Source of the DNA: Staphylotrichum longicolle
Lineage: Eukaryota > Ascomycota > Sordariomycetes > Sordariales > Chaetomiaceae
Length of the DNA: 64,000 bases
Direction: 5' to 3'
NCBI GenBank assembly: GCA_019096155.1
Contig: JAHCVI010000001.1
Location: 5,270,001 to 5,334,000, forward strand
Positions 54,428-64,000 of the stretch are shown one piece after another. A program made the position numbers and the translations under genes. The notes below the pieces were generated by a model. That model was not told the origin of the DNA and did not search any database. It was given only the letters and a program-made list of their open reading frames with translations. Positions within the stretch are counted from its first letter, which is position 1; each line of letters begins with the position of its first letter.

Positions 54428-55430
54428 CTACGGATAGTCCAACCGATCCCTGACGCAGTGCGGTTCCTGGAACCGGCCATAGGCGGGGGGGAGTCTCCGC
54501 TCCCAGAAGTCCCTGTACACTTTGCTGTGGGTTGCGTACTGGACATCGACGCGGTCTAGGTTCTTGTCCGAGGCGAGCAGCGGCAAGGGGCAGGCCTCCT
54601 CCGGCGACCGAGACAGCAGGAAGTCGACGAGGGCCTGCTGCTGCTCGTCGAGCGCCCGCCACACTCGAATGGTGACGTTTCTGTAACTCGAGTGAAAAAA
54701 GACGTTTGGCTCTGGGTTACGCTGGTCGTCCCACGAGTCGGACCGGTCGAAGAGGACGACGCCGCCGAGGATCCGGTTCTCGGCCCAGTAGCCGACCACA
54801 TCGGCGATGCCGTCGGGGTATTGGTCCTCCCTCTCGTAGTCGGGGAGGTAGAACGGGCTCCTAAATTGCCCGGAACCCGGATGCGGCTTCGTCACCGATT
54901 TGACCGTATAGGTCGGGTCCTTGGCAGCCCAGACTTGGTCGTGGATGCAGTACCTCCGCTGGTAGAGGAGGACGGCCAGCCCGTGCACGGCTCTAGCCAC
55001 TAGCTCGATCAGACGACACTCGAAGTTAGGGCCCGACTCGGGTCGCGACCACTGGTAGGCCCGCAGCAGCTATCGACGAGGAAAGAAGCATTAACAACAT
55101 TCTATAACAAGGGACGACTACCTCGGGCACTGGTGCACTTACAGCTCTGTCAAAGGTCAGCATACGGCCGAGGTCAAATGTAGACAAGAAGTCTAGCGCG
55201 GCCTCGGTCGCGCCGGGGCAGAGGGACGTGTGGCGGGCAACGGCGTCGTAGTATGCATAGGAGGTCCTGCGATCCAGGGCGACACTCTTGAGCGGCAGGC
55301 CGTCGGCGATCTGCGCGAATGTCTCAAGCGCGCGCTCGGTGGCGAGGACGTTGTGGACCGCCCAGTCCAGCCGGGCGCGGTGCGTCCGGTCGAGGATGGC
55401 GTCTACGTATGTGCTGGCCATGGTTGTCAT
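54428..55430 (-). CDS. Fungal protein of unknown function
   Basis: Two exons, 55430-55143 and 55069-54428, join in phase through a 73-base intron and give 309 residues. I recognise no domain. The N-terminal half is helix-prone (LDWAVHNVLATERALETFAQI, TEAALDFLSTFDLGRML). The C-terminal half is richer in Trp, Tyr and Asp, with YWAENRILGGVVLFDRSDSWDD and FWERRLPPAYGRF. No signal peptide or membrane helix is seen. Start ATG 55430 or 55421 (third codon later) are both plausible, and the frame is open to an ATG further up at 55523. The gene ends about 0.7 kb from the thioesterase and has an AT-richer 1.4-kb upstream region. It could be lineage-specific; coding support is the long frame plus a canonical GTAAGT...TAG intron. 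Confidence 0.68.
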
Positions 55431-56800
55431 GGTTGCGGGACGAACTCTTGTTGGCGTTGGGACGTGAAGAAGAAGGAGGCCTTGGCCTCGCGCCGGAAAT
55501 ATGGAGAGGAGAGAGACTGTCAACCCGTGTCACGGAGGCTGTACTAAGGCTGTGCTTTTACATCGTGGCAGTGTTTCATACGCCAACAGCCAACGGCCAA
55601 CGGCCAGCAACACCCTCCTAGCCAAAACGGAAAACACTGGAACCAACAGCACATTCGCAACCGTACCCGGCCCCAGCCCATCCGTCATATGCTTCCCGTC
55701 ACGGACATTCTCCGTCTCCCTATCACGGACATGCCAACCTTCCTATTATCCTCGGCCTCCTCCTGGTCCTTCGTTCGCTCCCCACCCACCATATTGGTGA
55801 TATACACGACAGCCAAAATCGCCAGCCTTGATACAATTATTTAGACTTTTGCAACTATCTTCTCTTTTCATTAGAAGTTATAACTGCAACGGTTCAGGTA
55901 ATTGGTCATAACGTGGAAAGCTGACGCATCAGATAATTGCGCTGAAAGAGCACGCATAAGGTACCAACCAAGTTGACAGACCATTTGTCAACTCATGACT
56001 TCCCACTTCAGGTATACAGCTCTTGCGTCCACACATCTAATGCCATACGGAAGCCTAGCCCGTTGTACAAAGTATAGGGAATTTCATCAAGATTTGGTGA
56101 TTTTCGGTATCCTGTGTTCCCAAGGTTTACACCCACGGCTCGTTGATTCTCACATCCGTTAACATTAGTCGGGGTACAGCGAGTCGACAATTCCCACATC
56201 GGCGGGAATAAAAATTATATGATTACTAAGGCAAGATGTCAGCTCAAGTCGTACCGGGCAAAGGTAAGGAGGAGAAATGCATATGTCTCAGTAGAGAAAT
56301 GCTTGGGAGTGGTGTAGAGAATACCTCGTATCAGCTATCTTTTCCAAGTTGCGAGCTGGGTTTACCAATTTAGCAGGGACCGGTTCAATTTGGTAACATA
56401 TCAGCGTCAACGATAGGTCAGTCGAAGGCGCAGCGAAGTGCGACCTCTTTCTTGCGAGGCTGCTTCTTCCCGTGCGATATCCTACCATAGAATTGAATTA
56501 ACGGGCAGTGTCAGTAGTGCTCTGCCCTGCCTGCCCACCTGGATTCCGCGCCGCACTGCACGTGACACTAACCTCATCTTGTGATCAAGAGAGTTGGTTT
56601 CACAGTTATCTTCCCTATCAGCGCAACATCTTCTCGAATCGACAGCTGAGGCACCAGTCGCTGCCGGCTGCTTGTGGGGATGCGTTGCTAGCGCCGAGGC
56701 GAACCGACGCCAAGTAAACAAAAGCCCCCAATCCGCAACCCACACGGTCCTGTCGCATCTCGTCGTCGCAAACACCACCTCCACGGAGCACGCAGCAACC
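55431..56800. other. Divergent intergenic region with AT-rich stretch
   Basis: Holds the promoters of the unknown minus-strand gene and of IVY1. From about 55,800 to 56,480 base composition is clearly more AT-rich than surrounding coding DNA. An ATCAGATAA GATA-type element lies at 55928-55936. No open frame longer than 66 residues is credible. Confidence 0.5.
55928..55936. promoter_or_regulatory. GATA-type element ATCAGATAA
   Basis: This is an exact match to the known ATCWGATAA site of fungal iron-responsive GATA repressors (SreA/Sre type). It is about 500 bases before the unknown minus-strand gene and 865 before IVY1. One site gives only weak support for regulation. Confidence 0.35.
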
Positions 56801-58273
56801 ATGGCAGCGAACCGTCCCGCCTCGCCGACTCCCTCCCAACTACCTCCCGTCCCGGCAAGCCCAACCTACTCCTACGCCTCGACGGCGAACCCGCTCTCAC
56901 AATACAACCTACCGCTCCCCCCTCCACCCCCCGTCCACGCCGTCCTCACCAAAGCCGACCTCGAACACTCCCAAGCCGCCTACGCCGACCTCTTAGCAAG
57001 CGCGAAATCCTACCGCCTCGCCCTCGCCGCCCTCTCCACTGCCGCCTCGGCCTTCGGCTCCGCCCTCGAGTCCTGCGCCCGCCTCAAGGAAGCCCGCGCC
57101 GAAGCCCTGGGGCCCCCCGCCGGCACCTCCCTCAGCAACAGCTTCACAGCCCACGCCGGCGTAGGCGGCGGCGCGTCATGCACCGCCGACACCCTCCTCA
57201 CCGTCGCGGGGCTGCAGCACCTGGTCGCGAACCACCAGCACATCCTCAGCGAGACGGTCTACCGCGCGTTCGAGGTGCCGCTGCTGCACGAGCTGGACAA
57301 GTGGCGCGGCGCGGTCGAGGACGAGGAGGAGAGCTACGCGCGCGGCGTCGCCGCGCAGAGCAAGGAGATCCGCCGGCTGGAGAAGGAGGGCGTCAAGATG
57401 CACAAGCAGCGGCGGCGGGACGTGGGCAAGTTCAGGAGCCACCTGGTCGAGCTGACGACCAAGCTGGACGGGCTGACGGTGCTGCACGGCGAGCACGCGC
57501 GGACGCTGCTGCGCGAGAGCCAGGAGACGAGCGTGCGGATCGTGGATGCGAGCTGCAGTCTTGTGCGGGCCGAGGTGGATATCTTTGAGAGTCTGGCGCG
57601 GAAGGGGTGGACGGGGGGTGGGCTGGACGAGGTGCTCGAGAAGGGGGTCGATTTGTTCGCGGCCGAGATGGATCCGCTTGGCGGCTCAGGAAAGGGAGGC
57701 GGGGTGGATGGAGGGGTAGGCGTGGGTTCCGGTGATGGGAACAAGTTGTTCAGCATCTTGCCGCCCAAGAGCATACTGGCTGATACGTCTGGTGCGGATA
57801 CGCTGAGAGGCGGGAAGAACACTCGTTCCGACAGTCTGCTGGTGGACGCCGATCGGTACCAGAGCCTGACGGGGGCGATATCGTCGGTGCGGGAGAGGGA
57901 CCGCGACACGGACAGCGTCTTTTCGGAGCTCAACCGATCACGAAACGTCCGCCCGTTCTCTCCGCAGCCGCAGCCGTTGAGATTGAACCCAGAGGACCTG
58001 CTAGGCAGTCTAGAGGATGGCGCCGGGGGGTCATCATCCGGATCGGGAAGACGTGGGACGCATGACCGCGATGGTATCAAAGAGTCTGACGAGGAGTGCG
58101 CCGTTGAGGACGACCACGAGGTTGAAGACGACGAGGAGGCACACCCCTGGCGGAACGAGGGGTTACGGCGTGGGACACCGTCAGAAGATGGGGACCAAGA
58201 CAAAGCCGGCGCGAGCCTGGAAGATCCGCAGCAGCAGGAGGAGACGTGGAGCGCTACGAATCATGACGCATGA
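56801..58273 (+). CDS. IVY1: Ivy1-type vacuolar I-BAR protein
   Basis: Single exon, 490 residues (yeast Ivy1 is 453). Ivy1 binds phospholipids and the Rab Ypt7 on the vacuole and modulates fusion, TORC1/EGO and PI(3,5)P2 signalling. The N-terminus is Pro/Ser-rich (about 1-45). From ADLEHSQAAYADLLASAKSY (about 53) to VRAEVDIFESLARKGW (about 275) the protein is a long helical coil typical of an I-BAR domain. It includes LQHLVANHQHILSETVYRAFEVPLLHEL and a basic segment MHKQRRRDVGKF that would contact membrane. The C-terminal ~210 residues are Gly/Ser/Asp/Glu-rich and disordered. ATG 56801 is in good context (ACC before ATGG). The frame is open further upstream, but that part is not conserved in style. 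Confidence 0.88.
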   Translation: MAANRPASPTPSQLPPVPASPTYSYASTANPLSQYNLPLPPPPPVHAVLTKADLEHSQAAYADLLASAKSYRLALAALSTAASAFGSALESCARLKEARAEALGPPAGTSLSNSFTAHAGVGGGASCTADTLLTVAGLQHLVANHQHILSETVYRAFEVPLLHELDKWRGAVEDEEESYARGVAAQSKEIRRLEKEGVKMHKQRRRDVGKFRSHLVELTTKLDGLTVLHGEHARTLLRESQETSVRIVDASCSLVRAEVDIFESLARKGWTGGGLDEVLEKGVDLFAAEMDPLGGSGKGGGVDGGVGVGSGDGNKLFSILPPKSILADTSGADTLRGGKNTRSDSLLVDADRYQSLTGAISSVRERDRDTDSVFSELNRSRNVRPFSPQPQPLRLNPEDLLGSLEDGAGGSSSGSGRRGTHDRDGIKESDEECAVEDDHEVEDDEEAHPWRNEGLRRGTPSEDGDQDKAGASLEDPQQQEETWSATNHDA

Positions 58274-58583
58274 CCGTGTCAGAGACGCGGATGCATTTAG
58301 AGTTGGAGATTTGGATCACGGTATACCCGATTCCTACTAATTTTTAAACCAGGGAATCTACCCATGCAGACCCCTCAAAGCCTTAATCGCCGTTATTGAA
58401 CGGTCCAGTACATAATAGACAAACTTGCCCTGTCCCGGGCGATCGATATGTATGTACGCCTCGCCAATGCTGTGAAACGCCTGCCACCGCTTATCCCAGA
58501 ACCCATCACGTTGAGACCGCACCTTAGGAGAGAACCATCGTAACTACATAGAGGGCATCGGACAGTCTGCATTATTCCCCTCC
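58274..58583. other. Convergent intergenic region
   Basis: Holds the 3' ends of IVY1 and NUP53 in 310 bases. No gene is seen. Confidence 0.65.
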
Positions 58584-59937
58584 TCAATCATCCTTGTCGG
58601 CGTCCCGAATCTCTCCTCCAAAGAGGCCCAGCAAGAAGTCCAGCCACCACATGAGCTTCCAGTAGAGGCTTGCCCTGTTCCAGTCAAACTCCCCCAGCTC
58701 GGTGCGGGGGACCTCGCTGCCGATCATGGCGCCATTAAACCACCGGAGGAACGGGATGTGGTTGGCCACGCGCTGTGTGAACGATGGGGCGGGCAGCAGG
58801 GCCTGTTCCATGGGAAGGAGCTTAGCCTTCCGCACGGTGGGTATGACCCTGCAGAAATCATCGTCGGGCTTCTCCTGTGTTGCCACAAGGTCACCGGCCC
58901 CGTTGCCTCCGGGCCCTCTCCCTGTCACCGTGCTTGACGACATGGTGTTGGTGTCCACGGTGGAGGCGACGGTCATGGTATCGGCGGTGAGCGAGGACGA
59001 CGTCTGGGAGTGCGGAGGGGACCACTCGAAGCCGGGCTGCTGCATGCCCACGCCTGACTGGGTCCGCGAGTGCCGCCTGTTCGAGGGGGTCCGGTGCAGC
59101 CCGCTGCCCAGGGTGGAAGGGTCCGGGATGGCTTCGTCCCGCGAAGGGGGGATGCCGTGGTACGGCTCGGCGTAGACGAGATGGCCGAGAATCTTCTGCG
59201 GCGAGGCAAAGATGGCGGCGTCTGCCGCTTCGGTTGACTCGAATGTCACCTTGACCCAGTGCTCGCCGCTGTCTGCCTTGTTGACCTTGGCGCGCTCTTC
59301 CGTGGTCAAAACACGCCGACGGGTGAAGGCTGGATCGCGCAGCTCCGACTTGTAGCGCCGGCTCTCGACTGGGGGTTCGCGCGGGTAGTCTTCGCAGATT
59401 CTGCCGGCGAGCTGCTCATAGTGGTTGAGAGCCGCGTACTGCTGCTGCGCGGAGCGGTAGCCACGTAGTATTACCTCTGTGGGCTGTTGTTGCTTGAGAA
59501 ACCGTGCTTGCGACGGCACAGCGCTTTCGTCTTGGGCTTGGGAGAGGTTTTGTGAAGAGGAGGAAGGAATGAGGGTTGGCCTCCGCTGTGTCGTCGTCGG
59601 TACGCTTGCCTGCGGCGCATTCTGATTCTGAGTCGCAATCCAGCTGCTGAAGACTTTATCGGCCGCTGCTATCGTGGGGTCTTCTCTTCTTGCTGGTGTC
59701 GCTGTTTTTGACCTCGTTCGGCGCGTCGACTTGCCAAAGGAGCCTGTCTCGTGCGTCATCTTCCTCGATCGGAGCGATCCGTCCTGCCTGTAGATGCAGC
59801 GCGTTAGACATCTCGCTCAGTTTGTCACCATGCAACAGTACATACTGTGGAAACACCATGGCGTAGGGGCGTTGAATGCCGTCGTCTCCAACATAAAGCT
59901 CCTCGTCGGGCACGTTGTGAAGAATTAAAGGCGCCAT
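58584..59937 (-). CDS. NUP53: Nucleoporin Nup53/Nup35
   Basis: Two exons on the minus strand, 59937-59846 and 59787-58584, join in phase through a 58-base intron to 431 residues. Nup53 (vertebrate Nup35) is an inner-ring scaffold nucleoporin linking Nup170/Nup192-type partners to the pore membrane. The MAPLILHNVPDEELYVGDDG N-terminus with GIQRPYAMVFPQ is typical of fungal members. A Ser/Gln-rich region follows. The RRM-like MPPN domain (about 175-255) contains HYEQLAGRICEDYPRE, HWVKVTFESTEAADAAIFAS and GHLVYAEPYHG. The extreme C-terminus, YWKLMWWLDFLLGLFGG, is the amphipathic membrane-binding helix of the family. Divergent with ATG29 (394 bases apart). Confidence 0.92.
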
Positions 59938-60331
59938 AGTCAGGCAGCTGCAACAGTTGACAAAGGTTCTCCAGCCAATGGAATCGAGTTGGCTCTTCTG
60001 GAATGCAAGACGGGTATGCTGTGAGAACTGGTGCTGAACGAATTGGGGTGGTTCAAGGTCGGGCTCAACCACTGGCGACCTGAAATGCGACGCGATTTTC
60101 GAGCTTCAGCAGGTTGACTTGCTGCATCAAATCTGCCCCGGCAACAGCAGGTGCCCACGCCGCAGGAGCATGGGCCACCATTGAGCAAACTCCTCGTTTA
60201 ATTGCATCCCCCGGTAACTGACCGTTAACCCAATCCTTGCTCTGCTCCAGCGATCCACCTTTCCACTTCTGGTTTACACCACGAACAGGCACCCCAACAT
60301 CCCAGCAACATCCCCAAACCAACAGAGCACC
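59938..60331. other. Divergent promoter region of NUP53 and ATG29
   Basis: Contains both promoters in 394 bases. Minus-strand frames here run over the NUP53 start and are not credible extensions. No RNA gene is seen. Confidence 0.55.
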
Positions 60332-62046
60332 ATGGCCTCCAGGCAAAGGACAGAGAACCCCGCAACGGACAGGCGAAAGAGACCAGAACAAGTTCCCGAG
60401 GAACGTCGAGAGCCAAGATACCATGTCTACATCCGGCTGCCCTTCAACCGCGGCGATTTCATCGACCCGGGAACAGTAAGCCTCGCACTGTGCTTCATCT
60501 GGGCTGCTCCTTGAGACTGATTCATCCGTCAAAGGTGAACTGGGACGAAAAGAAATCCGATGCCCTCTGGGCCGTGCTCTCAGACTCTTCTCTTGGGAAT
60601 GTCAACTGTAGGTCTGATTCCATCCGATACGCTACCACGTTACTGACAGCCTCGCTCAGGGACCAAGCTGTGAGGTCGTCTCTGCTTCTCAGCAATGGAA
60701 CGTGTACTAACACTGTGCTAGAGCCGTCGAGTTCGACGTGACTGTCGATTTCCTCCTGCAAATGGCCAACTACCTGACCGAGCGTCATACCTCTCAGCTC
60801 AGGGCACACATGCTAAAGGCGGCGGCAGCCAGGGGTTCCAACGCCCCGTCGCCGGTGCCTGGCGCCGAGCCTCCCGGGGCATATCAAACGGCCGTCGACA
60901 CCACGAGACGCATCACTTCAGGGACCGGCCGCGCTCCCTCGGCGCTTTCCGTTCGCAAGGATACGGGTACTCCGCATTTGAGGAATGACGATGAGCACAC
61001 CGTTGCCGGCACGGCCGGGCCTGCGACCAAGACAGCCTTCCCCATCCGGCCCGGAAGCACCCGGAACTCGTCGTCCAACACGACACTTCCCTCTCCGAGC
61101 CAGCAGAACCAACCCAACAGCAGACAAGGCGCTGCCACCCGGCTGAACGATCCCCAAAGGCGCCGGATCTCACACCTGTCCACTCCGTCCGCCCAGCAAC
61201 AGCAATACCAACCGCAAGAGGAAGACGACACCGAGATCCCACCCAGCCCAGCAGCATCCACTTCATCCTCCTCCTCCTCCTCCTCAGACAGCCCCGTCGA
61301 AAGCCGCATCATCCGCCGCCCGCCCCGCTTCCAGTCCAAAGACCCGCGGACCGGCGGCGGCAACAACGGGGCCGACCCCTTCGGCAACGACGATGATGCC
61401 GACGACGACGACGACGCCGAACCCGCGTTCCTCCCGTTCCAACACAAGAGCGGCTCCGCCCAAGGCCCAGGAGGCAGCAGCAGCAATCAAGACATGGGCG
61501 CCACGCTGCGCGGGAACTTCCACATGCGCGATCTCGCCGCCGCTCAGCGGCGCGCCGGTGACGCGAGCCAGTCGCAAACGTCGGACTCGTCGGTGGGGTC
61601 CGCGGCCGTGATCCCGCGGAGGACGGCAACGACGGCTGCTGGCGCGGCAGGAGCCAGCGAGAGGCGGGGGCTTGCGGGGAGCCAGGGCCCGCTGTCGCCA
61701 CGGAGGACGGCGGAGCTGGCGCGGAGGGGCCAGGCCGACGCGGCGGGGAAGGGGAAGGGCGCGTCAAGGGAGGGGAGTGATGGGACGCCGAGTATGGGGA
61801 GCAGCTTTAGTGACTTGGATGGTAAGTCCTCTTTTCGTTTTGCTCCCTGTGCCTGATCTCGTCGGCTTGGATGGTCTGGGTGGCTAATGGGGAGTGGCAG
61901 ACGCTTTTGTCACGCAGTCGGCGCTCGAGGAGGCCCTCGGCAGTCGCATACAGGATGGCACGGTCGGCAGCCGCATGAGCGTGCTTGGGAGCACGATCGG
62001 GCAGGCTATCAGGAGCAGATACGTGCCGAAGCCGAATCGGCAGTGA
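60332..62046 (+). CDS. ATG29: Autophagy-related protein 29
   Basis: Five exons, 60332-60475, 60535-60607, 60660-60669, 60722-61821 and 61901-62046, join in phase to 490 residues. Atg29 works with Atg17 and Atg31 in the scaffold that starts autophagosome formation. The N-terminal conserved domain is complete after splicing: YHVYIRLPFNRGDFIDPGTV, NWDEKKSDALWAVLSDSS, NVNWTKLAVEFDVTVDFLLQ and MANYLTERHTSQLRAHM (about 30-115). The remainder is Ser/Pro/Asp-rich and disordered, with acidic DDDADDDDDAEP and a conserved-style C-terminus GSRMSVLGSTIGQAIRSRY. The third exon is only ten bases, so annotation pipelines commonly skip it and truncate the gene. Skipping it removes ten bases and breaks the frame. 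Confidence 0.9.
60660..60669 (+). other. ATG29: Ten-base internal microexon of ATG29
   Basis: The bases GGACCAAGCT complete a Trp codon, encode Thr-Lys, and begin a Leu codon. Flanking sequences are CTCAG acceptor and GTGAGG donor. Only this exon keeps the conserved NWTxLAxxF segment in frame. Confidence 0.8.
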
Positions 62047-62456
62047 GGGGCCCAGGGGCTCGCAGAGGGGCGTGAGTCGAAATTTAGCACTGTGGTTGTC
62101 TTGTCTTTCTCGTATGTTCTGCGTTTTTGCTGTCTGTCTTGGGTTTCTGGGGCAATACCGGTCACAGTCTGGGTCTTGGGCTATCAGCTTCGGCAAGCGA
62201 GTTTGTATGTTGCTCGTCACATATCGTGGTCTTAGAGGGAAGAGGTAGCCGTGTGATGTACTACTACAACTTTGGATTGTGGGAAAGCATCAACAAGACG
62301 GGAAGCCCTCTTCATCGTATTATGACAGATAAAAATTTTCTCATATTCGTGTCCGATACTAGTAAGCTAGAGTATTATTGTGCCCTGAGCCAGACTCGGC
62401 CCAAGCAAAGATTACAGCCGCCCCTGAACTGCAGGTGGCGGTCTCAAACTGACTCG
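62047..62456. other. Convergent intergenic region, ATG29 and P450
   Basis: 410 bases with the 3' ends of both genes. No gene is seen. Confidence 0.6.
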
Positions 62457-64000
62457 TCAAGCACGCGTCACGCTAACCAAACAACCGTAGGGAAAAGAAA
62501 TGGTAAGGTTGGTCTGCGCCAGAAGCGGGCCGGAGTCTCGCGCCTCAATGGCACGGAACATCCGGAAGAACTTGAACAAGGTATAGGCAATCTGGGTGAG
62601 GGCGAACTGCTGGCCAGGGCAGATCCGCGGTCCGCCACTGAACGGGATGTACTCCCAGCTGAGAGACTAGATGTCAGCACGGAAGGTCGCCTCAACTGAC
62701 GTATTTGGGAGTCAAACACCCACCTAACGCGGAGATCAGAGTCCCAGCGCTCAGGGCGGAACTCGTCGGCGTCTGGGCCATACACGTCTTGTTTCCGGTG
62801 CAGCGCGTGGGATGTCCACCGGACTGACATGCCCTTTGGGACGAGGATTGGCTGGCTGCCGTCCTTGCCGCCTCCGCGGGGTAGGACGGTCTCTTTGTTG
62901 GCTGTCCTCGAGTTCGTTGCCACAGGGGTGAAGAGACGTAGTGCTGGGCGTGTCCGAGTGTCACAGTCAGTCAAGCCTGGGTGAGAAAACTGGGAAACCG
63001 CCAAACGTACCCTCTTTGATGACGTTGTTGAGATACTTCATGTGCTTCAGCTGCTCCCATGTCGGGTTCTCGTCGTCTACGCTGTTGATCTCTTCCCGCA
63101 GCTTCTCCACCGCGCTCGGGCTCCGAGCGAGGAAATAAAAGGCGGACGTCATGGCCGTTGCCGTGGTATCGCGTCCCGCAATGAGGATGGAAAGGATCTG
63201 GTCGATCGTGTAGTCTTCCGGCGGGTTGGCCTTGAGGAGCTCGTCGAGGAAGACGTACTTGCGCTCTCGCGCCACGCCGCTTTTTTTCTCGGCGCGGGCT
63301 CTCCTCAGGTAGAACCGGACGTACTCCCGCAACCCGCGCACAGCCTCCTTCAGCTTGCGATGAGGCAGATGGTACAGAATTGGCCCGAGCCGGGCCTTCT
63401 TAGCGCTCTCCCGGCTTGCGTACTCGAAATCCTTCACAAACTGTTGCGCCTCGGGTGAAGCCTCGGTTAGGAGGTGGGTCGAGGACCCCAGCAGGAAGTC
63501 CGTCGACGAGTCCATGGTCATGTCTGATAGCACGCTCTGAATGTCGAAGGTGGTGCCATCATCCGGGATGGCAGCCAGCATGTCCTTGATGTGCCGGTCG
63601 AAGCACTTGAGATCGGCAACCTGGTCTCGTACAAACGACGGCTTCAACAAGGCCCGGGCCCTGTGCCACGCCTCACCATTGCTGGTGAAGATGCTATCTG
63701 GTCCTAGAACGGGAAGCGTGGCGAGAAGCCGGGGTCCATCAATGGGCCAGTCGTCCATCTTGGTCCCCAGGATGGTCTTGATGTTCTCGACCTCGTTGGT
63801 CATGAGCAGCCGCTTGCCCAGGGCGATGGTATAGTGCGTGTTCCCATATGATGCAAAGCGGCCGGCGTAGAAATCAAGGAGCCTGTGGCTCTTGAGAGCC
63901 CTCAACGCCTCGGAAAAGGCATCCAGACCCAGGATTGGGTCCTTGTGCGGGTAGACGGCCACGGGGCCGCAGTGCAAGGCACGAGCCCGGCATTGGAAGC
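62457..64000 (-). CDS. Cytochrome P450 (CYP52-like), 5' end outside the window
   Basis: Visible exons are 64000-63011 (partial), 62943-62724 and 62658-62457, about 470 residues without the N-terminal membrane anchor. The visible part starts within the Pro-rich hinge (KDPILGLDAFSEAL). The oxygen-binding I-helix motif is AGRDTTA. The K-helix ExxR motif is EALR, split by the first intron. RPERWD precedes the haem loop FSGGPRICPGQQ with the Cys ligand. The last acceptor was chosen at 62659 because it gives RVSWEYIPFSGG; an upstream AG would break the frame. The family hydroxylates alkanes and fatty acids at the terminal carbon, on the ER. The similarity to CYP52-type enzymes is by motif and layout, and the subfamily is not certain. 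The reading frame is open to the window edge. Confidence 0.9.

Overview
The window is nuclear DNA of a filamentous ascomycete, most likely a Sordariomycete and plausibly in or near the Sordariales. This rests on GC-rich coding sequence, introns mostly of 50-120 bases with GT...AG ends, gene spacing of 0.4-3 kb, and fungal families (Isd11, Mic19, Atg29, Ivy1, Nup53, Erf2, TRI12-type MFS, Zn2Cys6 regulator). I did not name a species. I joined exons by hand from splice signals and reading phase. No rRNA, confident tRNA, CRISPR array, prokaryotic feature or complete transposon was seen.

Layout. 1-7.1 kb: PAPS reductase, a two-FAS1-domain secreted or GPI-anchored protein, the tRNA wybutosine protein Tyw3 and (minus) the MICOS subunit Mic19. 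7.1-10.3 kb is a gene-poor gap with a possible coding relic. 10.3-20.8 kb: a ferric reductase, 2-isopropylmalate synthase and importin beta. 22.9-30.2 kb: a Zn2Cys6 regulator, Isd11 and an acidic protein of unknown function. 31.4-39.2 kb: DHHC palmitoyltransferase (minus), a small mitochondrial-type membrane protein (plus), NC2-beta (minus) and a short-chain dehydrogenase (minus). The dehydrogenase is divergent from an FAD amine/amino-acid oxidase-type gene (39.6-41.0 kb). 43.1-52.5 kb: a second ferric reductase, a TRI12-type MFS transporter and (minus) a LigB-type extradiol dioxygenase. 52.9-64 kb: acyl-protein thioesterase, an unrecognised gene (minus), Ivy1, Nup53 (minus), Atg29 and a cytochrome P450 (minus) whose 5' end lies beyond the window.

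Most genes are housekeeping: sulfate and leucine biosynthesis, nuclear transport, Fe-S biogenesis, cristae organisation, autophagy, vacuole and protein lipidation. The accessory-looking part is 39-56 kb. Its most suggestive grouping is ferric reductase, TRI12-type transporter and extradiol dioxygenase within 9.4 kb, which could process a catecholate or siderophore-like iron ligand. That is inference only.

The most striking raw-sequence observation is that three otherwise well-conserved genes (the Zn2Cys6 regulator, Isd11 and the second ferric reductase) each need two or more single-base frame changes, clustered in short stretches, while more than fifteen neighbouring genes splice perfectly. 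Isd11 is normally essential, so local base-level errors are the leading explanation, but true disruption cannot be excluded from sequence alone.
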